This document shows, piece after piece, positions 1-6,430 of a stretch of DNA of 6,451 nucleotides. The notes beneath the pieces were generated by a model that saw only the letters and a program-made list of their open reading frames with translations, had not been told where the DNA came from and made no database searches. Origin of the DNA: an uncultured Prevotella sp. (GTDB lineage: Bacteria; Bacteroidota; Bacteroidia; Bacteroidales; Bacteroidaceae); the NCBI GenBank assembly GCA_900769275.1, contig CAAGGA010000022.1:1-6451 (forward strand). Direction: 5' to 3'. Position 1 is the stretch's first letter. The number at the start of each line of letters is the position of its first letter. A program made the position numbers and the translations under genes.

Positions 1-15
1 ACCCCTCATCAAACT

Positions 16-87
16 CCGTACAACCGAATAACCGTACAACCGTATAACCGTACAACCGTATAACCGTACAACCGTATAACCGTACAA
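16..87. repeat. Tandem octamer repeat, 9 copies, alternating two variants
   Basis: Nine consecutive 8-bp units run without a gap. CCGTACAA alternates with CCGTATAA (the second unit reads CCGAATAA), so the true period is 16 bp with about 4.5 copies. A decayed tenth unit, CCGCAAAA (88-95), leads directly to the map stop codon at 96-98. The repeat therefore forms the start of the map 3' untranslated region. The plus strand has no CGG to pair with its CCG, so the array cannot fold into long hairpins and is not an intrinsic terminator. A period that is not a multiple of three argues against coding. It resembles a slippage-prone minisatellite; its function is unknown. Confidence 0.95.
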
Positions 88-95
88 CCGCAAAA

Positions 96-959
96 TCAAT
101 AACTGAGTATCTCTACGCCATGCTCTGTCATAAGAAGCGTATGCTCCCACTGCGCTGACGGCATCTCATCCTCGGTAATGACTTCCCAACCATATTCGTC
201 GTCCGCATCAATGAAAACCTTCGACGTACCCATATTAATCATCGGCTCAATGGTGAATACCATACCCGGGACAAGCAGCATTCCAGTTCCCCGATAAGCG
301 TCGTGCAGCACCTCCGGCTCTTCATGGAATTTCAATCCCACGCCGTGCCCGCAAAGGTCTGTCACTATGCCATAATGATACTTCTTGCAATGCTTCTTGA
401 TAGCATGACCTATATCTCCAACGAATCCATAGGGTTTTGCAGCTTCCATTCCTATCTCAAGACATTCCTTGGCTACACGCACGAGTTGCTCCTTCTCAGG
501 TGTCGTCTTGCCACCTATGATAAACATTCGCGAGGCATCTGCGTAATATCCATCCACTATGGTGGTGAAATCCACGTTGAGGATATCCCCTTCCCTCAGC
601 ACGTCTGACTCTTTCGGTATGCCATGACAGACCACTTCATTGATACTGGTGCAGACAGACTTGGGATAACCCTCATAATTGAGGCACGCCGGCGTCGCAT
701 TGTGGTCTCTGCAATACTGCATACATATATCGTCAATCTCCTGAGTATTCATTCCCGGACGGATATTCTTTGCCACTTCGTCAAGAACGCCTGTATTGAC
801 AACGCCAGACCTGCGGATTCCTTCTATCTGCTCATCATTGAGTATCAACTCTCGTGTCGGCACAAGCTTTCCCTTGTTTTGCCAATACAGCACCTGCTTG
901 TCCATTTCCGTAAGAGGCTGCCCTGGAATGCAGCACCATCGTTTCTTCTTCTTTGTCAT
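96..959 (-). CDS. map: Type I methionine aminopeptidase with N-terminal extension
   Basis: This cytosolic metalloenzyme removes the initiator methionine from nascent proteins. The 287-residue product has the full pita-bread-fold catalytic domain from about residue 40. The five metal ligands of the family are visible: D130 in NVDF, D141 in YADASRMF, H205 in GHGVG, E238 in TIEP and E272 in QWEHT. The conserved histidines H112 (VVCHGIP) and H212 (FHEEP) are also present, so it should be active. It is longer than the roughly 264-residue E. coli enzyme because of an extension of about 38 residues with a basic KKKK run, a CC pair and a WQNKGKLVPTR stretch. The ATG at 959 follows a weak AAGG. It sits 86 bp after the membrane-protein gene and has its own good promoter. 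No ribosomal-protein genes are adjacent, so a second, ribosome-operon map copy elsewhere in the genome is possible (inference). Confidence 0.96.
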   Translation of the reverse strand: MTKKKKRWCCIPGQPLTEMDKQVLYWQNKGKLVPTRELILNDEQIEGIRRSGVVNTGVLDEVAKNIRPGMNTQEIDDICMQYCRDHNATPACLNYEGYPKSVCTSINEVVCHGIPKESDVLREGDILNVDFTTIVDGYYADASRMFIIGGKTTPEKEQLVRVAKECLEIGMEAAKPYGFVGDIGHAIKKHCKKYHYGIVTDLCGHGVGLKFHEEPEVLHDAYRGTGMLLVPGMVFTIEPMINMGTSKVFIDADDEYGWEVITEDEMPSAQWEHTLLMTEHGVEILSY

Positions 960-1001
960 ACACCTTATTATATATAGTCGGTTGGAATCGTTTGTTTCGG
1001 G

Positions 1002-1037
1002 CTTGCAAAGTTACGTCAATTTTGCGTAAATTGCAAG
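1002..1037. promoter_or_regulatory. Nested dyad symmetry spanning the map promoter; operator candidate
   Basis: CTTGCAA (1002-1008) and TTGCAAG (1031-1037) are perfect 7-bp inverted repeats. Inside them TTACG (1011-1015) and CGTAA (1025-1029) form a second perfect inverted pair. The outer and inner pairs share nearly the same axis, around 1019.5-1020. The left arm holds the -7 element and the right arm the -33 TTG. This arrangement suits a dimeric regulator that blocks RNA polymerase. A hairpin at the 3' end of the upstream gene is the alternative, but no T-run follows on the minus strand. Confidence 0.5.
1006..1036 (-). promoter_or_regulatory. Bacteroidota-type promoter for map
   Basis: On the minus strand a perfect -7 element TAACTTTG (complement of 1006-1013) matches the Bacteroidota consensus TAnnTTTG. 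Exactly 20 nt upstream is TTG (complement of 1034-1036, within CTTG), fitting the -33 element. Initiation would fall near 995-1000, giving a leader of about 40 nt before the map ATG. The promoter starts inside the gap after the membrane-protein gene, so map can be transcribed independently of upstream genes. Confidence 0.75.
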
Positions 1038-1045
1038 TCTTTCCC

Positions 1046-2350
1046 TCATTTCTTCTCCTGCAACATCTCATAATAGTACCAGTACGTTCCGAAATAAGCA
1101 TCTCGCAAAGCGGCTTTCCGCACCGCAGGAGATGGATATCCCGCCCTGCTTACTTTCAGGAAATCCTCATAGTCGGCATCCGTTACGCTGTCATGATAGG
1201 TCAGCACTCTGACGGTATTCAGATGCGTATATAGCACCAATGCCTCCTTATAATGCCTTGGCAAGTCTGCCATCTGCTTCCTGGGTGCTCCCGATGGTGT
1301 CAGCAGTACCTCTCGCACAGAGTCCGCTGCCTCTTTCTCGCCTATCTTCCTTGCGAGAACTTTCCGTCTTTTCTCAAGGTTCTCTGCCGCCAATGCCCTC
1401 TCTTCATCAGTGCGCATATCATAACACTGCGTCACCGCATGAGCAAAACCCTTGAGATTACCGTCCAAAAGCCAGGCTGTCAGCAAATAGTCATCTACAG
1501 CAGGCGTTGCCTTTTTCTGCCTTTGGAGAAGACGCAGAAACTCTACTGCATCCTTTACCGTTCCTCTTGGGGCAGCTCCAAGGTGTTTCCACAAAGGTGC
1601 ATCAGACGTAAAAGCGAGCCTTTCACGCCTGCTGACAGCGGGCAGCAATGCTCTTGACCCTCCACATAGCGGATAGGTAAAGATTCTTTCTCCAAGTTTT
1701 CCCTGCACGGAGAGTGAATATGCACGCAGCATGGTCATGACGGAATCCGTCTCCCTGTCATATTCCGCTACGAGAAGAGCCCTGTCATATTTCCCCTGCG
1801 CCACATATCTCTCCATCAGGAGTTTATGGTGCGTCATACGGTCGGTGTTTCCGAAGGCGAGACACATCATGAACATCAGGACAAGAAGCCCGACATTCAT
1901 CCATGATGCCTGCGAGAAGAGGGAGACACTCGACAAGGGTGATTCATAAGGTCGGTATTTTGACAATGGGCGTGCGGTCATTGCGAATAGGACGAGCAAG
2001 GCTACAGACAACCATATTTTAGTTCCGATTGTCACCGTACCATCCTCCTGCATCGTGCCGCCCGTCAACGTTCCGAGCATGACAAGCGAGGGAAAATACA
2101 CAAGACTGTGCAATCGCCTTGGAAAATCAGTAAACGAGGAAACACCTATGCGGATGATGAAAAAGACCATGGTCAGCAGCACAGCCCCAATCACCGCATT
2201 ATAGTGTGTCTGTCCGCCAGACCACGCAAACTGCGACAGGGCGAGTATGTCTGCCTGCATGAAATACAGATAGCAGAATACGAATACTATAAATACGAAA
2301 GCACACGCCACTGTGATGGTGGCGGTGCTATTCTTGTTTTTTGAAGACAT
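1046..2350 (-). CDS. Membrane protein with helical C-terminal domain, probably DUF6057 family
   Basis: The 434-residue protein has an N-terminal half with about five hydrophobic segments, near residues 11-30, 52-69, 83-97, 112-125 and 151-167. These are followed by a soluble part (about 170-434) rich in amphipathic helices. The stretch from 176 to 220 (MERYVAQGKYDRALLVAEYD, then a second helix pair) resembles a TPR-like repeat. The sequences ALSQFAWSGGQTHYN (residues 37-51) and YFPSLVMLGTLTG (85-97), and the aromatic end GTYWYYYEML, recall a Bacteroidales family annotated as DUF6057; this is from memory, not a search. No enzyme motif is visible and the function is unknown. The start ATG at 2350 has only a weak A-rich leader. 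It lies 101 bp after glgB with no recognisable promoter between, so read-through from glgB is likely. Confidence 0.85.
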   Translation of the reverse strand: MSSKNKNSTATITVACAFVFIVFVFCYLYFMQADILALSQFAWSGGQTHYNAVIGAVLLTMVFFIIRIGVSSFTDFPRRLHSLVYFPSLVMLGTLTGGTMQEDGTVTIGTKIWLSVALLVLFAMTARPLSKYRPYESPLSSVSLFSQASWMNVGLLVLMFMMCLAFGNTDRMTHHKLLMERYVAQGKYDRALLVAEYDRETDSVMTMLRAYSLSVQGKLGERIFTYPLCGGSRALLPAVSRRERLAFTSDAPLWKHLGAAPRGTVKDAVEFLRLLQRQKKATPAVDDYLLTAWLLDGNLKGFAHAVTQCYDMRTDEERALAAENLEKRRKVLARKIGEKEAADSVREVLLTPSGAPRKQMADLPRHYKEALVLYTHLNTVRVLTYHDSVTDADYEDFLKVSRAGYPSPAVRKAALRDAYFGTYWYYYEMLQEKK

Positions 2351-2393
2351 TGTAATAAGATTATGGATAAGCGGTAACCGTGCTTCCTGACGA

Positions 2394-2424
2394 GTGACAC
2401 CTCACGCCTTGCGTGCGTAGTCAC
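2394..2424. other. Imperfect stem-loop between glgB and the membrane-protein gene
   Basis: CACGC (2403-2407) and GCGTG (2411-2415) form a 5-bp stem with a 3-nt loop. An outer GTGA/TCAC pair (2394-2397 and 2421-2424) extends it across an internal loop. It lies inside the 101-bp gap. No T-run follows on the minus strand, so it is not a canonical intrinsic terminator. It could be an RNA-processing or stability element, or chance. Confidence 0.3.
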
Positions 2425-2451
2425 ACCGTTAATCCGTGCCTTACTCCTACC

Positions 2452-4551
2452 TTAGTTCTTACGTAGCACTACGGCAGAACGTGCCGGTATATAGAGTTTC
2501 AGCCACTCTTTCTTCTCCTTGACGTACGCTTCGTCATAGTTTGTGAGATGCGTCATGGTGTCGTCGGAGAAACCGTTGCCGCCAAATTCCTTGGCGTCCG
2601 TATTGAGCACGACGTTATACGAGCCTGTCGGTACGAGGAAGCCATAGTCTGTATATGACCTGTTAGGAGAGAAATTGAATACGAAGATGAGGTCACCGCG
2701 TGAGAAAGCGAGTACCTGGTCTCCGTCGTTATGCCATATCTCCTGCACGGGAGTCTTGTTGAAGTTCTTCTCACTGCTGATGACTTTCAGCATCTCACGG
2801 TCAAAGTCGCCGAGATAATGGTAGCACAATTCCTTGTTGTCCACGAGATTCCACTGTCTGCGGGCATACTTATGACTCCAGCCGTTCCCCTCGCGCGGGA
2901 AATCTATCCATTCCGGATGCCCGAACTCATTGCCCATGAAGTTGAGGTAGCCTCCGTTCATGGTGGATGCCGTGACGAGACGTATCATCTTGTGCAGGGC
3001 TATACCGCGATGTGCCATGTCGTTCTCGTCGCCTTTCTTGAAATGCCAGTACATATCTGCATCAATAAGACGGAAGATAATGGTTTTGTCCCCCACGAGG
3101 GCCTGGTCGTGCGACTCTGCGTAGGAAATGGTCTTTTCATCCTTACGGCGGTCAGTCAGTTTCCAAAAGATGTCGAATGCTCCCCAATCTTCATCCCTTT
3201 TCTCCTTAATCATCTTTATCCAATAGTCCGGAATGCCCATGGCGAGCCTGTAATCGAAGCCCATGCCGCCGTCCTCAAACCTTGAGGCAAGTCCCGGCAT
3301 ACCTGACATTTCCTCCGCTATCGTTATCGCCTTGGGATTGACCTGATGGATAAGGATATTGGATAGAGCGAGATAGCACATCGCATTGTCATCCTGCCCT
3401 CCGTTGAAGTAGTCGCCGTAGCCGCAGAAATCCTGTCCGAGACCGTGATTGTAATAAAGCATTGAGGTCACTCCGTCATAACGGAAACCGTCGAAACGGA
3501 ACTCCGTAAGCCAGTATTTGCAGTTGGACAGCAGGAAGTGCATCACCTGATCCTTGCCGTAGTCGAAGCAGAGTGAGTCCCACTGGTTATGCTCTCTGCG
3601 GTCTCCAGGATAGAAGAACTGGTCTGGGTCGCCGCAAAGGTTGCCGAGTCCCTCGTTCTCATTCTTCACAGCGTGGGAATGTACGAGGTCCATGATTACT
3701 GCCACGCCGTTCCTGTGAGCCTCGTCTATCAGTGCCTTGAGTTCTTCCGGCGTGCCGAAGCGGCTGGATGGAGCGAAGAAACTGCTCACATGATAACCGA
3801 ACGAGCCATAGTACGGATGCTCCTGTATTGCCATGAGCTGTATGCAGTTGTAGCCTGCTTTCACTATGCGCGGCAGCACGTTGTCCTTGAATTCGGTATA
3901 TGTACCGACTTTCTCTGCATCCTGTGCCATTCCTATATGTGCCTCATATATGAGCAGCGGCGACACATTAGGCTTGAACGATTTCTTCTTCCAGACGTAT
4001 TCTTTCTCCGGTGCCCATACCTGTGCTGAGAAGACCTTGGTCACATCGTCCTGCACCACACGGCGACACCATGCCGGGATTCGTTCTCCTTGTCCGCCCT
4101 CCCAGTGGACTGACATCTTATACAGTTGTCCATGGCTGAGAGCCTTGGCTGGCAGTTTCAGTTCCCAGTTGTCTGATTTCTTTACACGCCTGGCGGCATA
4201 CTTATCGTCTTCTTTCCAACCGTTGAAATCTCCTATCAGATATATCGCTGTAGCGTTAGGTGCCCACTCACGGAATACCCATCTGCCCTTGTCGTCACGA
4301 TGCAGTCCGTAATACTCGTGACCGTTGGCAAAATCCGACAGCGTCATCTTGCCATTTCCCGTAAGACGGTTGAGCATCCATACTGCGTGGTCATGCCTGC
4401 CGCGGATTGCCTCTTCATAAGGCTCAAGCCATGGGTCTGACGCTACGATTCCGATATGGCTCGGTGACTTTACCTCCGCTTTCTTGCCACGTACTGTCTT
4501 TGCAGATGGCTTCTTGCACACCCTCTTGACCGTTTTCTTCGCTTCTGCCAT
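2452..4551 (-). CDS. glgB: 1,4-alpha-glucan branching enzyme, eukaryote-like GH13 type
   Basis: The enzyme creates alpha-1,6 branches in glycogen by cutting an alpha-1,4 chain and transferring it. The 699-residue protein has a CBM48-like N-terminal domain (about 75-185), a GH13 barrel (about 200-560) and a C-terminal beta domain ending IPARSAVVLRKN. The four GH13 regions are intact: I, MDLVHSH (D288, H291); II, FRFDGFRYDGVTSMLY with nucleophile D359; III, ITIAEEMSGMPG with acid/base E413; IV, YAESHDQALVGDK (H481, D482). The SFGYH and GYLNFMGNEFGHPEWIDFP blocks are those of the human GBE1-like subfamily typical of Bacteroidota, not the E. coli GlgB type. Residues 1-30 are an extra Lys/Ala-rich tail. 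The ATG at 4551 is 21 bp downstream of the yhcH stop, with no clear Shine-Dalgarno, which indicates an operon. Confidence 0.98.
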   Translation of the reverse strand: MAEAKKTVKRVCKKPSAKTVRGKKAEVKSPSHIGIVASDPWLEPYEEAIRGRHDHAVWMLNRLTGNGKMTLSDFANGHEYYGLHRDDKGRWVFREWAPNATAIYLIGDFNGWKEDDKYAARRVKKSDNWELKLPAKALSHGQLYKMSVHWEGGQGERIPAWCRRVVQDDVTKVFSAQVWAPEKEYVWKKKSFKPNVSPLLIYEAHIGMAQDAEKVGTYTEFKDNVLPRIVKAGYNCIQLMAIQEHPYYGSFGYHVSSFFAPSSRFGTPEELKALIDEAHRNGVAVIMDLVHSHAVKNENEGLGNLCGDPDQFFYPGDRREHNQWDSLCFDYGKDQVMHFLLSNCKYWLTEFRFDGFRYDGVTSMLYYNHGLGQDFCGYGDYFNGGQDDNAMCYLALSNILIHQVNPKAITIAEEMSGMPGLASRFEDGGMGFDYRLAMGIPDYWIKMIKEKRDEDWGAFDIFWKLTDRRKDEKTISYAESHDQALVGDKTIIFRLIDADMYWHFKKGDENDMAHRGIALHKMIRLVTASTMNGGYLNFMGNEFGHPEWIDFPREGNGWSHKYARRQWNLVDNKELCYHYLGDFDREMLKVISSEKNFNKTPVQEIWHNDGDQVLAFSRGDLIFVFNFSPNRSYTDYGFLVPTGSYNVVLNTDAKEFGGNGFSDDTMTHLTNYDEAYVKEKKEWLKLYIPARSAVVLRKN

Positions 4552-4572
4552 AGTATCAACGTATTAGAAGAA

Positions 4573-5022
4573 TTAGCACACTTTCACCTTGAATATTGCC
4601 TTTTTCACCTGCGGTGCGGCACAGATGCACGGTGCATGACCGTCCTCCGGGAAGAATATTGCCATCATTCCCGGACGGCAGGTGACATAACTTGAACCGG
4701 GCACTCCCGGATATTTCGTAATATCCTTCTCCGCATTGTACTCCGCCTCGGGAAGGTCTTCAAGGGGCAGATAGCCGAAGGTTTCTTCCTCGTCAAGCGG
4801 TATCTGTATGTCTATCATATTGACGTGCGTCTCCATGACAGCCTCGTCAGGAGTCTTGCCCTTTGCCGTCGTGATATTGACAAAGAGGTCTTTGTCCTTG
4901 ATGAAATACTTGCCCTCCTCCATAGCAGCGAGGTCGTTTTCTTCTATATACTTTACCACATCAGCGAACAGAGGGTTCATCCCTACATAGTTCTTCAAGT
5001 TGGACAATGTGTCGATTACCAT
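4573..5022 (-). CDS. YhcH/YjgK/YiaL-family (DUF386) cupin-like protein
   Basis: This is a 149-residue, full-length member of the family that includes E. coli YhcH, YiaL, YjgK/TabA and the EbgC beta-galactosidase subunit. Diagnostic blocks are METHVNMIDIQIPL (63-76; E64, H66, D71 and Q73 are likely metal or substrate contacts), FFPEDGHAPC (123-132; H129) and the closing KKAIFKVKV. E. coli YhcH is reported to be a metal-dependent anomerase that supplies the open form of N-acetylneuraminate; the substrate here is unknown. No signal peptide is seen, so it should be cytosolic. It is probably co-transcribed with glgB, which suggests a sugar-related role (inference). The ATG at 5022 follows an A-rich leader. 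It lies 125 bp after the MORN gene, a gap that contains a ten-G run. Confidence 0.95.
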   Translation of the reverse strand: MVIDTLSNLKNYVGMNPLFADVVKYIEENDLAAMEEGKYFIKDKDLFVNITTAKGKTPDEAVMETHVNMIDIQIPLDEEETFGYLPLEDLPEAEYNAEKDITKYPGVPGSSYVTCRPGMMAIFFPEDGHAPCICAAPQVKKAIFKVKVC

Positions 5023-5040
5023 AGTTTTCTTTTTTTTATT
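5023..5040 (-). promoter_or_regulatory. A-rich translation-initiation leader of the YhcH-family gene
   Basis: Read on the minus strand, the 18 nt before the ATG are almost entirely A, with a block of seven A and an AGAAAAC stretch. There is no GGAGG-like Shine-Dalgarno. Bacteroidota often start translation from A-rich unstructured leaders, so this supports the ATG at 5022 as the true start. Confidence 0.55.
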
Positions 5041-5078
5041 GAGTTAGTTATTATCGGTTGTATTATTGCCTTCCAAAT

Positions 5079-5098
5079 CTCGCAGGAATCATTCCGAG
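5079..5098. other. Small bulged stem-loop next to the G-run
   Basis: GGAAT (5085-5089) and ATTCC (5091-5095) are perfect inverted repeats around one base. In an alternative fold, GAAT/ATTC plus CTCG (5079-5082) and CGAG (5095-5098) give an 8-bp stem with a 3-nt bulge. On the minus-strand transcript it lies just downstream of the C-run and about 57 nt before the YhcH-family ATG. The lack of a following U-run argues against a standard terminator. Confidence 0.3.
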
Positions 5099-5107
5099 GG
5101 GGGGGGG
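5098..5107. repeat. Homopolymer run of ten G (C on the coding strand)
   Basis: Ten uninterrupted G occupy the gap between the MORN gene stop (5148-5150) and the YhcH-family start (5022). Runs of this length are prone to slipped-strand length change and to sequencing error. It is intergenic, so a length change could affect transcription or RNA structure but not a reading frame. Confidence 0.9.
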
Positions 5108-5147
5108 AGGTTTATGTTCATGCCCCTTTTCCCGCCATGGCAATTGT

Positions 5148-6251
5148 TCAGTTTCTCATACCCTGCTCGTATGTTCCGGAAGCGGTGACATTGCCGTTGC
5201 GGTCTTTTTCCACGAAAGGTCCGTCACGTAGGTCATCCTTGTACGTGCCTTCAAAGCGGTTGCCGTCCTTTGTTTCTTCGATAGCCTTGCCGTTACGCTT
5301 GCCATTCTTGTACATTCCACGGAATCGTGACCCATCGGCAAAATGTATGATTATCTCGCCGTCAAGGTTTCCGTTACGGAAACTGCCCTCATAGACATCG
5401 CCTGCCTTCTTCACGAGTTTTCCCTTGCCATGCGCCTTGTCGGCTTTCCACTGCCCGGAATAAGTATCACCGTTGCGCCAGGTATATGTTCCTGTTCCCT
5501 CCTTGTCACCGTTGACAAACTGCCCTATATAGCGGTCACCGTTGGCACACTTGAAGACACCCTCTCCCGTACGCTCTCCCTGAACGTATGCGCCCTCATA
5601 GACATCACCGTTCTGGAACTTGTATATGCCGCGCCCGTCCTGTATGTCATTCTTCCACTGACCTATATAGACATCGCCGGAAGCGTACCGGAACTCACCT
5701 TTTCCGGAACGCTGGTTCATCGCCCACTGACCGTTGTATGTCGTGCCATCGTTCCAGTCGAAGAATCCTTTGCCATGCTTCATGTCGTCAGCCCATTCGC
5801 CGTTGTAATACGCACCGCCGGAATACGTATATTTGCCTTTTCCGTGGCGCTTGTCCTCCTGCCAGTTGCCCTCATACTTGTCTCCGTTATAATAATACAT
5901 TATGCCGTAGCCGTGCTGATAGTCACGAAACCACAGACCGTCATAACGGTTGTTGTTGGCGAAATAATAGATACCCTTGCCGTGTTGCTGGTCCTGAAAC
6001 CACTGCCCCTCATATTTTTCGCCATCGGAAAACTGATACACGCCGAAGCCCTGACGCTTTCCCTTGACATACTCACCCTCGAAAGTATCTCCGTTCTTGA
6101 ATCTGGCGAATCCCTTGCCGTTCGGCCTACCCGCCTGCATCTCCCCCTGATATTCTGCTCCGTCACGCGTAATACACGAACCGAGAGACACTTTCTGGGC
6201 TGATACGTTCAGGGATATACCAAGAAATATTATCGTTAGTAGTCTTTTCAC
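5148..6251 (-). CDS. Secreted MORN-repeat protein, 14 tandem repeats
   Basis: I place the start at the GTG whose first codon is at 6249-6251. It gives MKRLLTIIFLGISLNVSA followed by QK, a typical signal peptide with likely cleavage after VSA and no lipobox, so the protein should reach the periplasm or outside. A TTG at 6260 is in frame (3 residues longer) but leaves a much shorter leader after the predicted promoter. From about residue 34 to 355 come 14 MORN repeats of exactly 23 residues each without any indel (DNA 5187-6152), of the form YxGxW-x5-6-HGKG-x8-GD. The first eleven fit the pattern well; the last three lose parts of the GxG core. A 12-residue partial repeat ends the protein at GMRN. 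MORN repeats form elongated beta sheets that bind lipids or proteins. No catalytic domain is attached, so the role is unknown. Confidence 0.92.
   Translation of the reverse strand: MKRLLTIIFLGISLNVSAQKVSLGSCITRDGAEYQGEMQAGRPNGKGFARFKNGDTFEGEYVKGKRQGFGVYQFSDGEKYEGQWFQDQQHGKGIYYFANNNRYDGLWFRDYQHGYGIMYYYNGDKYEGNWQEDKRHGKGKYTYSGGAYYNGEWADDMKHGKGFFDWNDGTTYNGQWAMNQRSGKGEFRYASGDVYIGQWKNDIQDGRGIYKFQNGDVYEGAYVQGERTGEGVFKCANGDRYIGQFVNGDKEGTGTYTWRNGDTYSGQWKADKAHGKGKLVKKAGDVYEGSFRNGNLDGEIIIHFADGSRFRGMYKNGKRNGKAIEETKDGNRFEGTYKDDLRDGPFVEKDRNGNVTASGTYEQGMRN
5187..6152 (-). repeat. Fourteen 69-bp coding repeats encoding MORN units
   Basis: The block is 966 bp, which is 14 times 69 bp, with each unit starting at a Y/F-x-G motif. 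Protein periodicity is perfect in length but the units differ clearly in sequence. They therefore look like old duplications under selection, not a recently expanded satellite. Confidence 0.9.
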
Positions 6252-6279
6252 ACTAATCAATGTTTTATCAAAATCGTTA

Positions 6280-6311
6280 CAAATTTACGGTAAATTTATG
6301 ATATGAACAAA
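6280..6311 (-). promoter_or_regulatory. Bacteroidota-type promoter for the MORN gene
   Basis: On the minus strand, TTTG (complement of 6308-6311) is followed by exactly 20 nt and then TAAATTTG (complement of 6280-6287), a full match to TTTG-N20-TAnnTTTG. Initiation near 6272-6275 would give a leader of about 20-25 nt to the GTG at 6251. This is the best promoter in the window and may drive the MORN, yhcH, glgB and DUF6057-like genes together. Confidence 0.8.
6281..6297. promoter_or_regulatory. 17-bp perfect palindrome over the MORN promoter -7 element; operator candidate
   Basis: AAATTTAC and GTAAATTT are perfect 8-bp inverted repeats separated by a single G, centred on 6289. The left arm overlaps seven of the eight bases of the -7 element. 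The rest of the palindrome lies in the spacer between the -7 and -33 elements. A dimeric repressor bound here would occlude the promoter. AT-rich sequence makes short palindromes more likely by chance, but a perfect one of this length in this place is notable. Confidence 0.5.
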
Positions 6312-6430
6312 AAATCTGATAAATATTTTTATTGCATAAAAACTTTTTCATGACAGAGGTATTCACTATCTGAAAATATTTGTGAGACTACCAACTTTTT
6401 TGTTGACTATTTCTTATCCCGAACTGAGGT

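Noticed and set aside
16..87. CRISPR array or replication iterons
   Set aside because: Units are 8 bp with no spacers, and no cas, rep or origin features are nearby.
835..1101. Minus-strand 88-codon frame bridging the map start and the end of the membrane-protein gene
   Set aside because: It overlaps both genes out of frame and runs through the promoter and dyad. The product is low-complexity basic sequence without family features.
2731..3285. Plus-strand open frame of 184 codons inside glgB
   Set aside because: It lies fully opposite the conserved GH13 catalytic regions and has no recognisable domain or initiation signal.
5134..5146. GCCATGGC and CAATTG palindromes just after the MORN stop codon
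   Set aside because: Short restriction-site-like palindromes of 6-8 bp are expected by chance and have no further symmetry or context.
5343..6203. Long plus-strand open frame of 286 codons opposite the MORN gene
   Set aside because: It is antisense to a repeat whose codon pattern avoids stops in this frame. Its hydrophobic product is an artefact of the regular MORN codons, and the opposite strand has clear family motifs.
6390..6406. CAAC-T6-GTTG hairpin as a terminator or operator upstream of the MORN gene
   Set aside because: The stem has only four base pairs in AT-rich sequence, with no neighbouring gene end in the window to terminate.
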